Positions 16,621 through 25,277 of a stretch of DNA of 64,000 nucleotides are shown piece after piece. The translations under genes were made by a program, and so were the position numbers. Within the stretch, counting starts at the first letter, position 1, and the number at the start of each line of letters is the position of its first letter. The stretch comes from Polyangiaceae bacterium (GTDB taxonomy: Bacteria; Myxococcota_A; Polyangia; Polyangiales; Polyangiaceae), in NCBI GenBank assembly GCA_013214025.1, contig JABSRN010000041.1, positions 1 through 64,000 of the forward strand, read 5' to 3'. A model generated the notes under the pieces. That model had not been told where the DNA came from. It worked only from the letters and a program-made list of their open reading frames with translations, and made no database searches.

Positions 16621-18594
16621 ACAGATTCTTTTTCGACCTACAGCGACCTCAAAATTGGCGGCAAAACCCTCGGCTACTACAGGCTGGAGAAGTTCGCGAA
16701 ATCTTCCGGGGTGGACGTTTCGCGGCTACCTTTCTCGCTCAAGATCTTGTTGGAGAACTTGCTGCGCTGTGACGATGGCAAGTTCGTCGAGTTCTACGGC
16801 GAAGGCGTTGCTGCTCTCACTCTCGTGGGTCGCGCGACTATCGCTAATATGGCGCCCGAGTTCGGCTCCACCTGCGGCATCTTCCCCATTGACGAGGAGA
16901 CCGTGAACTTCCAGCGCTTCAGCGGGCGCAGCGACGAGACTGCCGATCTCGTAGAGGCCTACGCCAAGGCTCAGGGCATGTTCCTCACGCCGGACAGCCC
17001 TGAGCCCCTCTTCAGCGACACCATCGCTCTCGACATCGGTACCGTGGTGCCCAGCTTGGCCGGTCCGAAGCGGCCCCAGGGCAACGTGGCTCTCAGCGAT
17101 ATGAAGAACGCCTGGAGCGCCACTCGGGATAGCTTGCTCGAGCAAAACAAGATCCCGGCGTCGGACAAGACCAAGACAGTCAGCACCACCTTCAAGGGTG
17201 AGACCCTTGAGCTCGGCCACGGTGACGTCGTGATCGCAGCGATCACTTCCTGCACCAACACCAGCAACCCGTCGGTCATGCTCGGTGCGGGCCTGCTGGC
17301 TTACAAGGCAGCCGCGGCGGGTCTCCAGGTGAAGCCCTGGGTCAAGACCAGCCTAGTCCACCGTGGTGACCGAATACCTGCGGGAGTCCGGCACGCTCTC
17401 GTCCCTAGAGGCGCTCAACTTCCACGTGGTGGGTTATGGCTGCACGACCTGTATCGGCACCAGCGGTCCGCTGCCTCCCCCAGTTAGTGAATCCATCAAT
17501 AGCGGCAATCTCGTGGCGTGCTCGGTGCTCAGCGGCAACCGCAACTTCGAGGGTCGCATCAGCCCTGACATCCGCGCGAACTACCTGGCCAGTCCGCCGT
17601 TGGTGGTAGCTTACGCTATCGCCGGTCGCGTCGACTTCGAAGCCGAAGCACTGGACAAAGGCAAAGACGTCTTCCTCAAGGACATCTGGCCCTCCCCAGA
17701 AGAGATCAGTGAGATCATGGCCAAGTCCCTCTCCGCAGAGATGTACCGCAAGCAGTACGAGAATACCTTCGTGGGCGACAAGGCCTGCGGGGGCTCGATA
17801 TTCCCAAGGGCAAGAGCTTTGGCTGGGGCGAGCACAGCACCTACATTCGTCAACCCAGCTTCTTCAAGAACATGCCGGAAGAGCCGGGTCCCATGTCGGA
17901 CATCTCCGGCGCGCGGGTACTCGCGAAGCTCGGCAATTCGGTCACGACGGATCACATCTCGCCAGCCGGCGCGATGGCTCTGGACTCTCCCACTGGTGTG
18001 TACCTCAAGGACCACGGCGTCGAGCGTAAGAACTTTAACTCCGACGGCTCCCGTCGCGGTAACCACGAAGTGATGGTGCGAGCCACCTTCGCCAACGTGC
18101 GCCTTCGTAACCAAATCGCCCCTGGCACCGAAGGCGGCGTGACTCGTCACCTCCCGGGTGGCGATGCCATGAGCATTTACGATGCCTCCGCCAAGTACCA
18201 GGCCGATAGCGTGCCGTTGATGGTGCTAGCGGGCAAGGAGTACCGCTCCGGTTCGTCCCGTGACTGGGCGGCCAAGGGCACATTCATGCTTGGCATCAAA
18301 GCGGTCTTGCCCGAGTCCTTCGAGCGTATTCACCGCAGCAACCTCATCGGCATGGGCGTCATGCCGTTGGAATACGCGGGCGGCGCCACCGCGGAGTCCC
18401 TGGGTCTCACCGGCGAAGAAGTATTCAACTTTAGCGGCATCGCCAGCGACATGAAGCCGGGCAAAGAGTTCACGGTGACCGCGACGGACAAGGCCGGCAA
18501 GAAGCAAGAGTTCACCGTCAAGTCTCGCATCGATACATTGGTGGAGCTCGACTACTACCGACATGGCGGCATCTTGCAGTACGTATTACGTTAG
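16621..18594 (+). pseudogene. acnA: Aconitate hydratase A pseudogene with internal deletion and frameshifts
   Basis: AcnA (about 890-900 residues) interconverts citrate and isocitrate in the TCA cycle using a [4Fe-4S] cluster. Here the reading begins [16 protein letters not shown] but the codon before it is TCC, so the start codon is lost. After [14 protein letters not shown] the next residues are [10 protein letters not shown], which in AcnA lie about 235 residues further on, so about 700 bases are missing. At about 17354 eight bases are missing (KTSL then STVVTEYL) and the frame changes; at about 17790 one base is missing (GDKA then RGLDIPKG). The last frame runs through STYIRQPSFF and RRGNHEVM to YYRHGGILQYVLR. 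Cluster cysteines ([17 protein letters not shown]) survive but lie in two frames. Confidence 0.9.
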
Positions 18595-18640
18595 CTGGTC
18601 GCTAGCTGAACGCAGGTCGATAGTCGACAGCGCTCAAATG

Positions 18641-18679
18641 ACGCCGGGATCTTCGGATCTCGGCGTTCTTTGTTGTTTT
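18641..18679 (+). terminator. Rho-independent terminator after acnA
   Basis: An 11-base-pair stem (ACGCCGGGATC with GATCTCGGCGT, one G-U pair) closes a TTCG tetraloop (18641-18666) and is followed by TCTTTGTTGTTTT. This is a textbook intrinsic terminator for the plus-strand glpAB-acnA transcript. It still looks intact although the gene before it has decayed. Confidence 0.85.
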
Positions 18680-18717
18680 GTCCCCGTCCAAACGGCCCCC
18701 AACGCTCAGTATTGATG

Positions 18718-20172
18718 TCAGCCGTCTTGCTCGTGCTGCAGCTTGCGCACGGTTTCGCGAAGCATCTGATATCCAATCGACAGAGCGAAGTCAGGCCCGC
18801 CCGCGGGGTTGAACGGAACGTCCCGGACCATGCCCATGTGGGTGTCAGAGATACCGTCGGCATTCTTCTCGGGATACTTCTGCTGGCGAATCACCTTGGC
18901 ATCCGGGGGGTCCTTGCCAGTGGCCCCTTCGGCGGGTAGATGATTTTCGTGGTCGCTTTCGCGCAAGATGCCGAAGCTGCGATCGGCGACATAGGCGGCT
19001 TCGACCAATACATCGGGGCGCACGCCTTGAGCCTGAATGGAACGCCCTTTTGGGGTGTAGTAGCGCATGGTGGTGAGCACGAGCCCCGCGCCGCCGGGCA
19101 AGTCCAGGTAGGTCTGAACGGAACCCTTGCCGAAGCTCTGGGCTCCTACCAGGCTGGCTCGATGATTGTCCTGAAGCGCGCCAGCAATCAGTTCGGCAGC
19201 ACTGATCGTGTACTGATTCACCAGCGCGGTCATGGGGAGGTCCGACAAGGCGCCGCCTCGATTGGCGTGAACTTCCTCCACAATTTCACCGCGGTGTCGC
19301 GTCGAGTAGATCGGCATGTCGCTCAACAGCTCGTCGGCGACGGCGGCGGCTTCGTCCACCAGCCCGCCCGGGTTATTCCGAAGATCGAGGAGCAGGCCCA
19401 GCGGGGCGCCGCCCGCCGCACGGCGTAGCTGCCCGACCTGCTCCAACAGTTCTTCGTGGGTGCCTCGGTGAAATTGTTTCAGGCGAATGTAGGCGATCTT
19501 GCCTTCGAGCAACTTGCTGCCGACGCTGGCAACACGAATAATTTCTCGCTTGAGCGCGATCACCAGGAGCTTTTCGTGCCCCTTGCGTCGCACTGAAATG
19601 GTGACGGTGCTTCCGGATTCGCCTCGCATGCGTCGCACGAGATCCGGCACGGCCTTACCGTGAACTGGCACCCGATCGATGGTGACGATTTCATCACCAC
19701 TGAGGATTCCGGCTCGAGCGGCGGGGGAGCCCTCGATGGGAGTGATGACGATGATCTTGTCGTTTTGGAATTCGACCTCTACGCCTACGCCGCCGAACTT
19801 TCCCTGAGTGTCGGCTTGGCGGACCGCGAAATCTCTAGGGGGATAGTAGGCCGAGTGTGGGTCGAGTTCGGCAACCATGCCTTTGATGGCACCCTCCAGC
19901 AGACGCTCACGATCTACCGGCTCGACGTATTCGCTCTCGACCAGTACCAGGACCCGTGCGAGCTGACGCAGGAAGCCGTAGGGACTATCAGCCTCGGCTG
20001 TTGCCGCGCTGAGCCCGCCCGCACAGGCACCTCCAGCGAAGGCACACAGCGTCAGTGCCGCGTAGCGGAGTAGTTTGTCCACAATCGACCGCGTCGGTCG
20101 GCGCGGAGGCGCGGAGGCGTTTCGTTGATTTTCGATGTCCTCGGGGGGGGCCACCCGTACAGCATGACTCAT
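18718..20172 (-). CDS. ctpA: C-terminal processing peptidase (S41 family) with PDZ domain
   Basis: About 484 residues from ATG 20172; an in-frame start at 20193 is also possible. A signal anchor (LLRYAALTLCAFAGGACAGG) sends it to the periplasm. A helical N-terminal part (VLVLVESEYVEPVDRERLLEGA) precedes a PDZ domain (GGVGVEVEFQNDKIIVITPI, residues about 125-210) and the S41 core: LLLDLRNNPGGLVDEA, catalytic Ser in YTISAAELIAGALQD and catalytic Lys in GAQSFGKGSVQ. Such proteases trim periplasmic and peptidoglycan-hydrolase substrates. It is convergent with the acnA remnant, and the terminator between them serves the other strand. Confidence 0.92.
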   Translation of the reverse strand: MSHAVRVAPPEDIENQRNASAPPRRPTRSIVDKLLRYAALTLCAFAGGACAGGLSAATAEADSPYGFLRQLARVLVLVESEYVEPVDRERLLEGAIKGMVAELDPHSAYYPPRDFAVRQADTQGKFGGVGVEVEFQNDKIIVITPIEGSPAARAGILSGDEIVTIDRVPVHGKAVPDLVRRMRGESGSTVTISVRRKGHEKLLVIALKREIIRVASVGSKLLEGKIAYIRLKQFHRGTHEELLEQVGQLRRAAGGAPLGLLLDLRNNPGGLVDEAAAVADELLSDMPIYSTRHRGEIVEEVHANRGGALSDLPMTALVNQYTISAAELIAGALQDNHRASLVGAQSFGKGSVQTYLDLPGGAGLVLTTMRYYTPKGRSIQAQGVRPDVLVEAAYVADRSFGILRESDHENHLPAEGATGKDPPDAKVIRQQKYPEKNADGISDTHMGMVRDVPFNPAGGPDFALSIGYQMLRETVRKLQHEQDG

Positions 20173-20594
20173 CGCAGTCCATGGACGGCACAACTTTCGG
20201 CGACTGGCCGTCCCATTTGGCGTTGTCGCCCGAGCGCCAGTTTTCTGGCGTCTGATTCGCGCTCGTTAAATTTGGAGTGGAGCCGGTGGCCGTACAGACC
20301 GTTCGTGCAGCCGCTTGAGTGACGAAAACACCGGTAGAGGCGGGGGGACAATAAGGCTAACACGGGAAAATTCCTTGCCCGCCACCTAAGCTGGCTCTCC
20401 GTCCTGGGGCCTGACCAGGCGCCGACGTCGGCGTCCGCTCCCGTCTCGGCCGGCGGCGCGAATTCTGACGTTCCCGACATCGCTTAGCGAAGCCGTTTTG
20501 GGCTTGCATTGATGGGACGGATGCAGCCTAATTAACGTGTACTGCCACGTGGGTGGTACGTTTTCCCTTCAGCACTGGTAGGGATTCTTCTCAT
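20173..20594. other. Intergenic region between ctpA and the TIGR04563 gene
   Basis: About 420 bases between divergent genes. I see no convincing coding frame; a minus-strand frame at 20169-20480 lacks protein-like composition. Small palindromes are present (CGCCGACGTCGGCG near 20433 and CCACGTGG near 20548). Promoters for both flanking genes must lie here, but no clear -35/-10 pair is seen. Confidence 0.5.
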
Positions 20595-20822
20595 ATGGCC
20601 ATGAAGCGGGGTGCCGTGAGCAAAGGTAGCGATAAAAGAAAACAGAGCCTGTACTTCCCGGAAGCGATGCTCCAGGAAATAAAGGACGAAGCGGCCCGGC
20701 TGGACCGTTCGCTTTCGTGGATCGTCCAGCGTGCCTGGAAGATATCTCGCCCGGATATCCGAAAGATACCGAGCGTCAACGAAGTGGAAGAGGACGAGCC
20801 GGCAGCGGCTCCCAAAGCCTAG
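20595..20822 (+). CDS. TIGR04563-type small ribbon-helix-helix-like protein
   Basis: 75 residues from ATG 20595. The core KQSLYFPEAMLQEIKDEAARLDRSLSWIVQRAWKI fits the TIGR04563 family, a short domain found mainly in myxobacteria and shaped like a ribbon-helix-helix DNA-binding fold: a beta strand (KQSLYFP), helix one (EAMLQEIKDEAARL), a turn, and helix two (SLSWIVQRAWKI). The basic head (MKRGAVSKGSDKRK) and acidic tail (VEEDEPAAAP) are typical flanks. A transcriptional or antitoxin-like role is possible, but no toxin gene is adjacent. Residue identities are clear; function is inference. Confidence 0.75.
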   Translation: MAMKRGAVSKGSDKRKQSLYFPEAMLQEIKDEAARLDRSLSWIVQRAWKISRPDIRKIPSVNEVEEDEPAAAPKA

Positions 20823-21221
20823 GACCTGTCCCACTAGCTGCCTTGGCCCGCCGCGCGCGGGCCAAGCTAGCGTGGGCCTATTCACCTCGAGCAACATTAG
20901 CTCCTAGGCGTGGCTGCGAGGCGCATTCAGATGAAGGCGCATTGATATAGCGGCCGCTACGGCATTTCGAGGGTGATTCGAGGTGGCGCTAGGGCTGCGT
21001 TTAGCTCAATTGACGAGCCAGATCCGGTGTCCCTCCTAGGGATCCGTCCTCCAGACGGCGCCTGACATCTGCGTGCGGCGGTGCCGAGTGCCGCGGCGTG
21101 ATTGTAGGCCCCCGTGACTTCGTTTCTTGTACGCTGATGTCATGTCAGTTTTGTCTGCGGAGCCGACTCCGTTGGGGGTTGGGGCTGAGAGCGTCGCGCT
21201 GTTTGTCCTCGGGAAGGAAAC
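20823..21221. other. Intergenic region without recognised features
   Basis: About 400 bases between the TIGR04563 gene and the histidine kinase. I found no protein-like frame, no terminator with a T-run and no clear repeat. The last 20 bases supply the ribosome site (GGAAGG) of the kinase. Confidence 0.5.
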
Positions 21222-21920
21222 ATGGATTCGAAGTTAATTGGCGAACTGCTGGGGTTGGTGGCCCACGATCTTCGCAATCCGCTGTCTGCGCTGCATTCCA
21301 ACGTGGGTTTTCTGGACAGTGTTGTCGGGGATACGAGCTTGGATACCAAGGAGGCGTTGGTAGACGGCATGGCGTCCTGCGACGGCCTCGGGCACATCAT
21401 CGACAATTTGGATCTCTTCGCTGAGATGCTCGGGCAGCAAGCAGCCCCGTCGGTGTCCACTGTGTCGCTCTCCGCATTTGTAAATGAAGTCGTGGGTCGG
21501 TGCGCTCAGGCCGCGCGGAGTCACGAGCTGCTGCTCGTCGTCGAACCGTCTCTCGAAGAGACAAAAGTAGAGCTACGGACCAATCACGCGATGGCATCGC
21601 GGGCGTTGGCTAATCTCGTTCGCAATTCCATTCAGCATTGCCCGCCGGGTCGCCAGGTTACCCTCGGATATCGAGAAGAAAGTAGCGATACCATCGTACT
21701 CTCAGTACGGGATCCTGGGCGAGCTATCGCGGACGAGATGCGAGGCGCAGCCTTTGGTGCCGCCGCTCAGGTCTCCACCAAATCCAGTGCGAGTGGGCGC
21801 TACAGTCGAGGCTTGGGGTTGTTGTCAGTGGGCATCGCCGCCGCGGCTGCCGGCATCCAGCCCCGCGCTTCCGAAGACGAGCAAGGCGCGCTGTTTGAAC
21901 TCGTCATCCCACGAGCTTGA
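21222..21920 (+). CDS. Compact sensorless histidine kinase
   Basis: 232 residues, cytoplasmic, with only the kinase core. HisKA H-box LVAHDLRNPLSALHSNV (phosphoacceptor His at about residue 14) begins almost at the start, so no sensor domain exists. The HATPase part shows the N-box RALANLVRNSIQHCPPG, a divergent G1 box (VRDPGRAIADEMR in place of DxGxG) and G2 SRGLGLLSVGIAAAAAG. The G1 change may weaken ATP binding. It probably takes its signal from a partner protein, as orphan kinases in myxobacteria often do. ATG 21222 follows a GGAAGG site. No response regulator is next to it. Confidence 0.85.
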   Translation: MDSKLIGELLGLVAHDLRNPLSALHSNVGFLDSVVGDTSLDTKEALVDGMASCDGLGHIIDNLDLFAEMLGQQAAPSVSTVSLSAFVNEVVGRCAQAARSHELLLVVEPSLEETKVELRTNHAMASRALANLVRNSIQHCPPGRQVTLGYREESSDTIVLSVRDPGRAIADEMRGAAFGAAAQVSTKSSASGRYSRGLGLLSVGIAAAAAGIQPRASEDEQGALFELVIPRA

Positions 21921-21966
21921 AGGCGGGCGGCACTCGGTCCCCGGTGGACCCACAGTGCCCGAGGCA

Positions 21967-23154
21967 TCAGGGTTGTAGGATCACCGCGCGGTCAGGTTCT
22001 CGGTAGAGGATTTTTCCGGTCTCTCCCAGACAGCCCCAGCAATTGCTGAAGTGGAGCCGTGGCCGAATGTCGGGGGTGTACGCTAGGGCGATCGGTCCCG
22101 GCTCTTTCTTCATCACGAAGCTTGAGGCGAGGGAATAGTCGTCTTCTCCCATCACGTGATAAACGGCGACTAGACTTGTGTCCTTACCGGAGCGCGCGGT
22201 CAGCACGAGAAATTCTGCACCCGGAACCGGCTTCCAGATGAGGGGTTTGACGGTGAAGCGGAAACCCTTTCGCTGACCAGGCCCCCGATCCACGACAGTA
22301 TGCGCCGCTTCCGGCTCCCGAAAAAATGTGGCTTCCGCGGCGAAGTCTTGAGTTTGCGGACTGCTCTTGAGCAGACTGGCGAGCCGCGCCCGACTGAGGG
22401 TTAGCTTTCGATAGGTTTCGCCCGCGGACGGCTCGGTCACGATGACCGCGTTCGGCGGTCCCTGGCAGCAACGGAACCCCAGGTCGTTCGCGCCTGCGGA
22501 ATTTTTTTCGGCCCGGCGCAAGCCGCAGCGGCGCTCTTCAGCCTTGGCGTCGGTGGGCGCTCCCCGCACCGCAGAGTGTCCAGGCAGAGCGGGGTTGCCG
22601 ATGGCGCTCGCTGTCCACTCTCGAATGGTGCTCATTCGTAAGACGTCAAAGCCCGAGCGGCATAGCTCCGGCGATTTTTCGCAGTCCTTCTTCCAGCTGT
22701 CGCCGGTTGCGTAGGGGCTGTGGTCGGGGCCGCGGCAGGCTCGCTCCCATTCGAGTTCTGTGCACAATCGCTGCTTGCGTTCGGCACACAATCGGGCGGC
22801 GCGCTGCCGATCTATACCGGTCAGTGGGGTGCTCCCGGGATCGTTCGGATAGGGGAGGCGATCGATTTCGAATGGCCCCAATTGGACCGGATGTTCGCGA
22901 GGTTCCACGGCGGGTCTGCGACCGGAAGAGCTGGCCCGGCTGCCGCTCAGGAACTCCCCCCCAGGGATTTCGACATGTTCGTTGGGTAGCAACACCCGGG
23001 CGCCGGGAGCCGCTCCGCTCGGCGCTTCGTTTTTCTGCGAACCCGAAGAGCAGGCGACGAGGGCGAGCAGTAACACTGTCGTGCGCGCCGCGGCCCTCTC
23101 TCGACGGCGACGGTTTTCAGCCCTAGTGCGGGATTCAGAAACACGGAAGGGCAT
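21967..23154 (-). CDS. Lipoprotein with FGE-sulfatase (SUMF1)-like domain
   Basis: 395 residues from ATG 23154 (MPFRVSESRTR). Basic n-region, then TTVLLLALVACSSG with a good lipobox. The FGE-like domain spans about residues 45-230: VEIPGGEFLSGSR, ARLCAERKQRLCTELEWERACRG, IREWTAS and NDLGFRCCQG. The redox cysteine pair of true FGEs is not evident, so it is more likely a binding or structural version. A further 150 residues (KGFRFTVKPLIWKPVPGAEF onward) have no recognised domain and end with SNCWGCLGE. A perfect 14-bp inverted repeat ends one base before the start codon and may control translation. Confidence 0.8.
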   Translation of the reverse strand: MPFRVSESRTRAENRRRRERAAARTTVLLLALVACSSGSQKNEAPSGAAPGARVLLPNEHVEIPGGEFLSGSRASSSGRRPAVEPREHPVQLGPFEIDRLPYPNDPGSTPLTGIDRQRAARLCAERKQRLCTELEWERACRGPDHSPYATGDSWKKDCEKSPELCRSGFDVLRMSTIREWTASAIGNPALPGHSAVRGAPTDAKAEERRCGLRRAEKNSAGANDLGFRCCQGPPNAVIVTEPSAGETYRKLTLSRARLASLLKSSPQTQDFAAEATFFREPEAAHTVVDRGPGQRKGFRFTVKPLIWKPVPGAEFLVLTARSGKDTSLVAVYHVMGEDDYSLASSFVMKKEPGPIALAYTPDIRPRLHFSNCWGCLGETGKILYREPDRAVILQP

Positions 23155-23155
23155 T

Positions 23156-23194
23156 CGAGAGAACTGCTCACTCGGGGTGAGAGCAGTTCTCTCG
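23156..23194 (-). promoter_or_regulatory. Perfect 14-bp inverted repeat touching the start codon of the FGE lipoprotein
   Basis: CGAGAGAACTGCTC at 23156-23169 is the exact reverse complement of 23181-23194, with an 11-base loop. On the minus-strand message the hairpin ends one base before ATG 23154, so it would cover the ribosome site. It could equally be an operator dyad. There is no T-run, so it is not a terminator. Confidence 0.7.
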
Positions 23195-23283
23195 ACGAAA
23201 TAGGGACCACTCTGTTTCTGCCGCAGGATCTTATGGTCGCGATTCCCTTCAAGTGAAGCGAATCGCGCACTAGGCTGTCCGCC

Positions 23284-23526
23284 GTGAGCGAAGACTTGTT
23301 GGGACGATTGGCGTGCGCGCTCAAGCATGGGCAAGGGGCGGTAACAGAGGTGTTGCGCGGGCAAGCTGAGCTGGTACTGGACGAGGCTCAATTGCTCCGG
23401 GTGAGTCGCGATCTAGCGGAGCTGGCCACCCGTGTCGACGACTCGCCCCCGGACTCGGAGGAGCTGCAGCTCGCCATTGGCGTCGTACTGGCTCTGGCTG
23501 CCCGCCGGCTGCCCGAGGTGCACTGA
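23284..23526 (+). CDS. Small hypothetical protein
   Basis: 80 residues from GTG 23284. Mostly helical and acidic (LLGRLACALKHGQGAVTEVL, then DEAQLLRVSRDLAELATRVDD), ending LAIGVVLALAARRLPEVH. No signal peptide, no known domain and no strong ribosome site. It is divergent from the FGE lipoprotein, and a SlyD-like gene follows 73 bases later on the same strand. The composition is protein-like; function unknown. Confidence 0.5.
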   Translation: MSEDLLGRLACALKHGQGAVTEVLRGQAELVLDEAQLLRVSRDLAELATRVDDSPPDSEELQLAIGVVLALAARRLPEVH

Positions 23527-23598
23527 TTCGGCTGCCGGAGGGCCTCGCTCCAGGTCTCTCTTCCGTTTGGCTGCAGATAGAGATAGCGTTGCCGCGCG

Positions 23599-24159
23599 AT
23601 GTTGGAGACTTTTGGAGGAGCTGGCGCGACCGCAGTGGCGGTGGCACCAAATACCGTTGTCTCTTTCCACTACACACTGGCTGACGAAAAGGGCAGTATT
23701 GTGGCCCAAACGGACGGAGAGCCGGCGCGTTTCGTAGTGGGTCACGCCCAAACACCACCAGCGGTGGAGGAGGCGTTGCTCGGCCGCGTCCCGGGGGACA
23801 AGCTTTCCATCCAACTAGAGCCCGACGATGCCTTCGGTGACCACGATGCTGACGCCATTATTGAAGTAGATCGGTCGGAATTTGGGCCAGAATTGGCCGT
23901 CGGGGAGGAACTCGAGGCCGAGGCAGCAGATGGGCGGATCGCCTACCTCAAAGTCGTGGCTATTACCCCCGACCATGTGGCGCTGGATACGAACCACCCC
24001 TTGGCTGGGCAAAACGTGCAGTTGTCCCTGGAAATCCAGCAGGTTCGGCCCGCCACAGAGGACGAATTGGCCGATCTGCGGCTGGAGGCCAAGGGCCTTC
24101 CCGGGGCGCGGGATATGCTTCCCGCAGAGCGCTTGCTTCGCCGCCCCCCATCGGGCTAA
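23599..24159 (+). CDS. SlyD-like FKBP-type peptidyl-prolyl isomerase
   Basis: 186 residues from ATG 23599. The SlyD layout is plain: NTVVSFHYTLADEKGSIVAQTDG, then HAQTPPAVEEALLGRVPGDK, an insert-in-flap domain (DDAFGDHDADAIIEVDRSEF, then LEAEAADGRIAYLKV) and the closing FKBP strand HPLAGQNVQLSLEIQQV. These cytoplasmic enzymes speed proline isomerisation and act as chaperones. The His-rich metal-binding tail of E. coli SlyD is absent; instead there is a tail of about 35 residues. It opens the block that leads to the HtrA-like protease, so it may belong to a folding and quality-control unit. Confidence 0.88.
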   Translation: MLETFGGAGATAVAVAPNTVVSFHYTLADEKGSIVAQTDGEPARFVVGHAQTPPAVEEALLGRVPGDKLSIQLEPDDAFGDHDADAIIEVDRSEFGPELAVGEELEAEAADGRIAYLKVVAITPDHVALDTNHPLAGQNVQLSLEIQQVRPATEDELADLRLEAKGLPGARDMLPAERLLRRPPSG

Positions 24160-24228
24160 AGAGCCTAGCCCGAGAGTCTTTTCCCCGCTAAGGGTCTCGT
24201 TCTCAAATTCCGCTGCAGGAGCGCTTCC

Positions 24229-25005
24229 ATGAATTACCCCGATGACTTCCAGTTCGATGTTCGTATTCGTCGACGTTCCCTTCATAAGGGAATGATCACT
24301 GATGGCGATGTCGAGAAACGCCTCGCAGCTTTGCCGGACTTGGACGATGAATGCGACCGCATTGATATTGGAAAGCCAGGCGCCGTGCCTGCCAGCGCGC
24401 CGCCGCCGCCGCCGCCGGCAGCCCCCGCGCCTATCGCGAGCATTGGCGGGTATTCGCCGTCCCTCGGCTCTGCATCCTATGGTTCGAGCAGTGCCCGCGC
24501 CGCCGAGGCTGGATACCCCGACACCGCGCCGCCCCCCATCGTGCATGAGCCCTCGCCGGATCCTATTCCTCCGCCGAACTTGATTCAGGAAGCGCCCACG
24601 CCGCCCGCCGCTCCCTTGCGCATCGAGACTCCTCCGCCGCAGGTGTACACGCCGCCCGCCGCTCCCGTTGTCGAGCCAGCCCCCGTCTCCGCCGAGCCGC
24701 CCGCGCCGCAAATTTATTCGCCGCCGGCTGCCGCCGCTCCGGTCGCTGCCGTCGAAGCTCCAGCCCCCGTCGAAGCTCTAGCTCCCCAGGTATATTCTCC
24801 GCCTGTGGCAGTCGCTCCGCCAGTTGAGGCCGCTCCTCCCGTGGCAGCCGCTCCGCCAGTTGAGGCCGCGCCGCCTGCTGCTACGGCCCCCCCCGCCAGT
24901 GTGAGCTCTCCAGAGGCCGCTGTCCTAGGGATCAGTGCGCCCGCGCCTTCAGCGCCGGCGACCGACGCTGGAGCCGAAGATTCAGGCGGTAGCGAGGAGG
25001 CGTGA
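24229..25005 (+). CDS. Pro/Ala-rich, largely disordered protein
   Basis: 258 residues from ATG 24229 with a GGAG ribosome site. The first 50 residues form a possible small folded part (PDDFQFDVRIRRRSLHKGMI, then VEKRLAALPDLDDE). The remaining 200 are Pro/Ala/Val-rich with repeated motifs such as PPQVYTPPAAP, APQVYSPP and APPVEAAPPV. No signal peptide or membrane segment is seen. The stop overlaps the DUF1844 start by 4 bases, and the DUF1844 gene in turn overlaps the HtrA-like gene, so the three are coupled. It may be a scaffold; that is inference. Confidence 0.75.
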   Translation: MNYPDDFQFDVRIRRRSLHKGMITDGDVEKRLAALPDLDDECDRIDIGKPGAVPASAPPPPPPAAPAPIASIGGYSPSLGSASYGSSSARAAEAGYPDTAPPPIVHEPSPDPIPPPNLIQEAPTPPAAPLRIETPPPQVYTPPAAPVVEPAPVSAEPPAPQIYSPPAAAAPVAAVEAPAPVEALAPQVYSPPVAVAPPVEAAPPVAAAPPVEAAPPAATAPPASVSSPEAAVLGISAPAPSAPATDAGAEDSGGSEEA

Positions 25006-25277
25006 CAGCTTCCGGGGGAGGCGAACTACCGGCCATTGATTTCGGGACATTCATTCTGTCGCTGAGTCACAGCGCGATGGTTCATCTGGGGGAAGCTCCG
25101 GATCCGGCTGGGCACAGTGGCCCCCCCAATATCCCCATGGCCGCTCAGACCATTGAATTGCTCGGCCTGCTGCAGCAGAAAACCCTGGGTAACTTGGTGG
25201 GTGAGGAGGAGCGTCTTCTAGAGCAGGTTATCTACGACTTGCGGAGTCGCCTCGCCGAGGTCAAGACTAATAGGTGA
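25002..25277 (+). CDS. DUF1844 protein
   Basis: 91 residues from GTG 25002, which overlaps the previous stop. The whole protein matches DUF1844: IDFGTFILSLSHSAMVHLGE, then PNIPMAAQTIELLGLLQQKT and EEERLLEQVIYDLRSRLAEV. The family is common in deltaproteobacteria and related groups and has no known function. It is helical and cytoplasmic as judged by the absence of a signal. The stop overlaps the HtrA-like start (GTGA, 25274-25277). Confidence 0.88.
   Translation: MTASGGGELPAIDFGTFILSLSHSAMVHLGEAPDPAGHSGPPNIPMAAQTIELLGLLQQKTLGNLVGEEERLLEQVIYDLRSRLAEVKTNR

Noticed and set aside
12115-18594. Sequencing error as the full cause of the prmA and acnA breaks
   Set aside because: Single-base shifts could be errors, but acnA also lacks about 700 bases, 8 bases and its start codon, which base-calling error does not explain.
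20169-20480. Possible 103-residue minus-strand protein between ctpA and the TIGR04563 gene
   Set aside because: No motif, signal or ribosome site; it overlaps the start of ctpA, and the composition looks like chance in GC-rich DNA.
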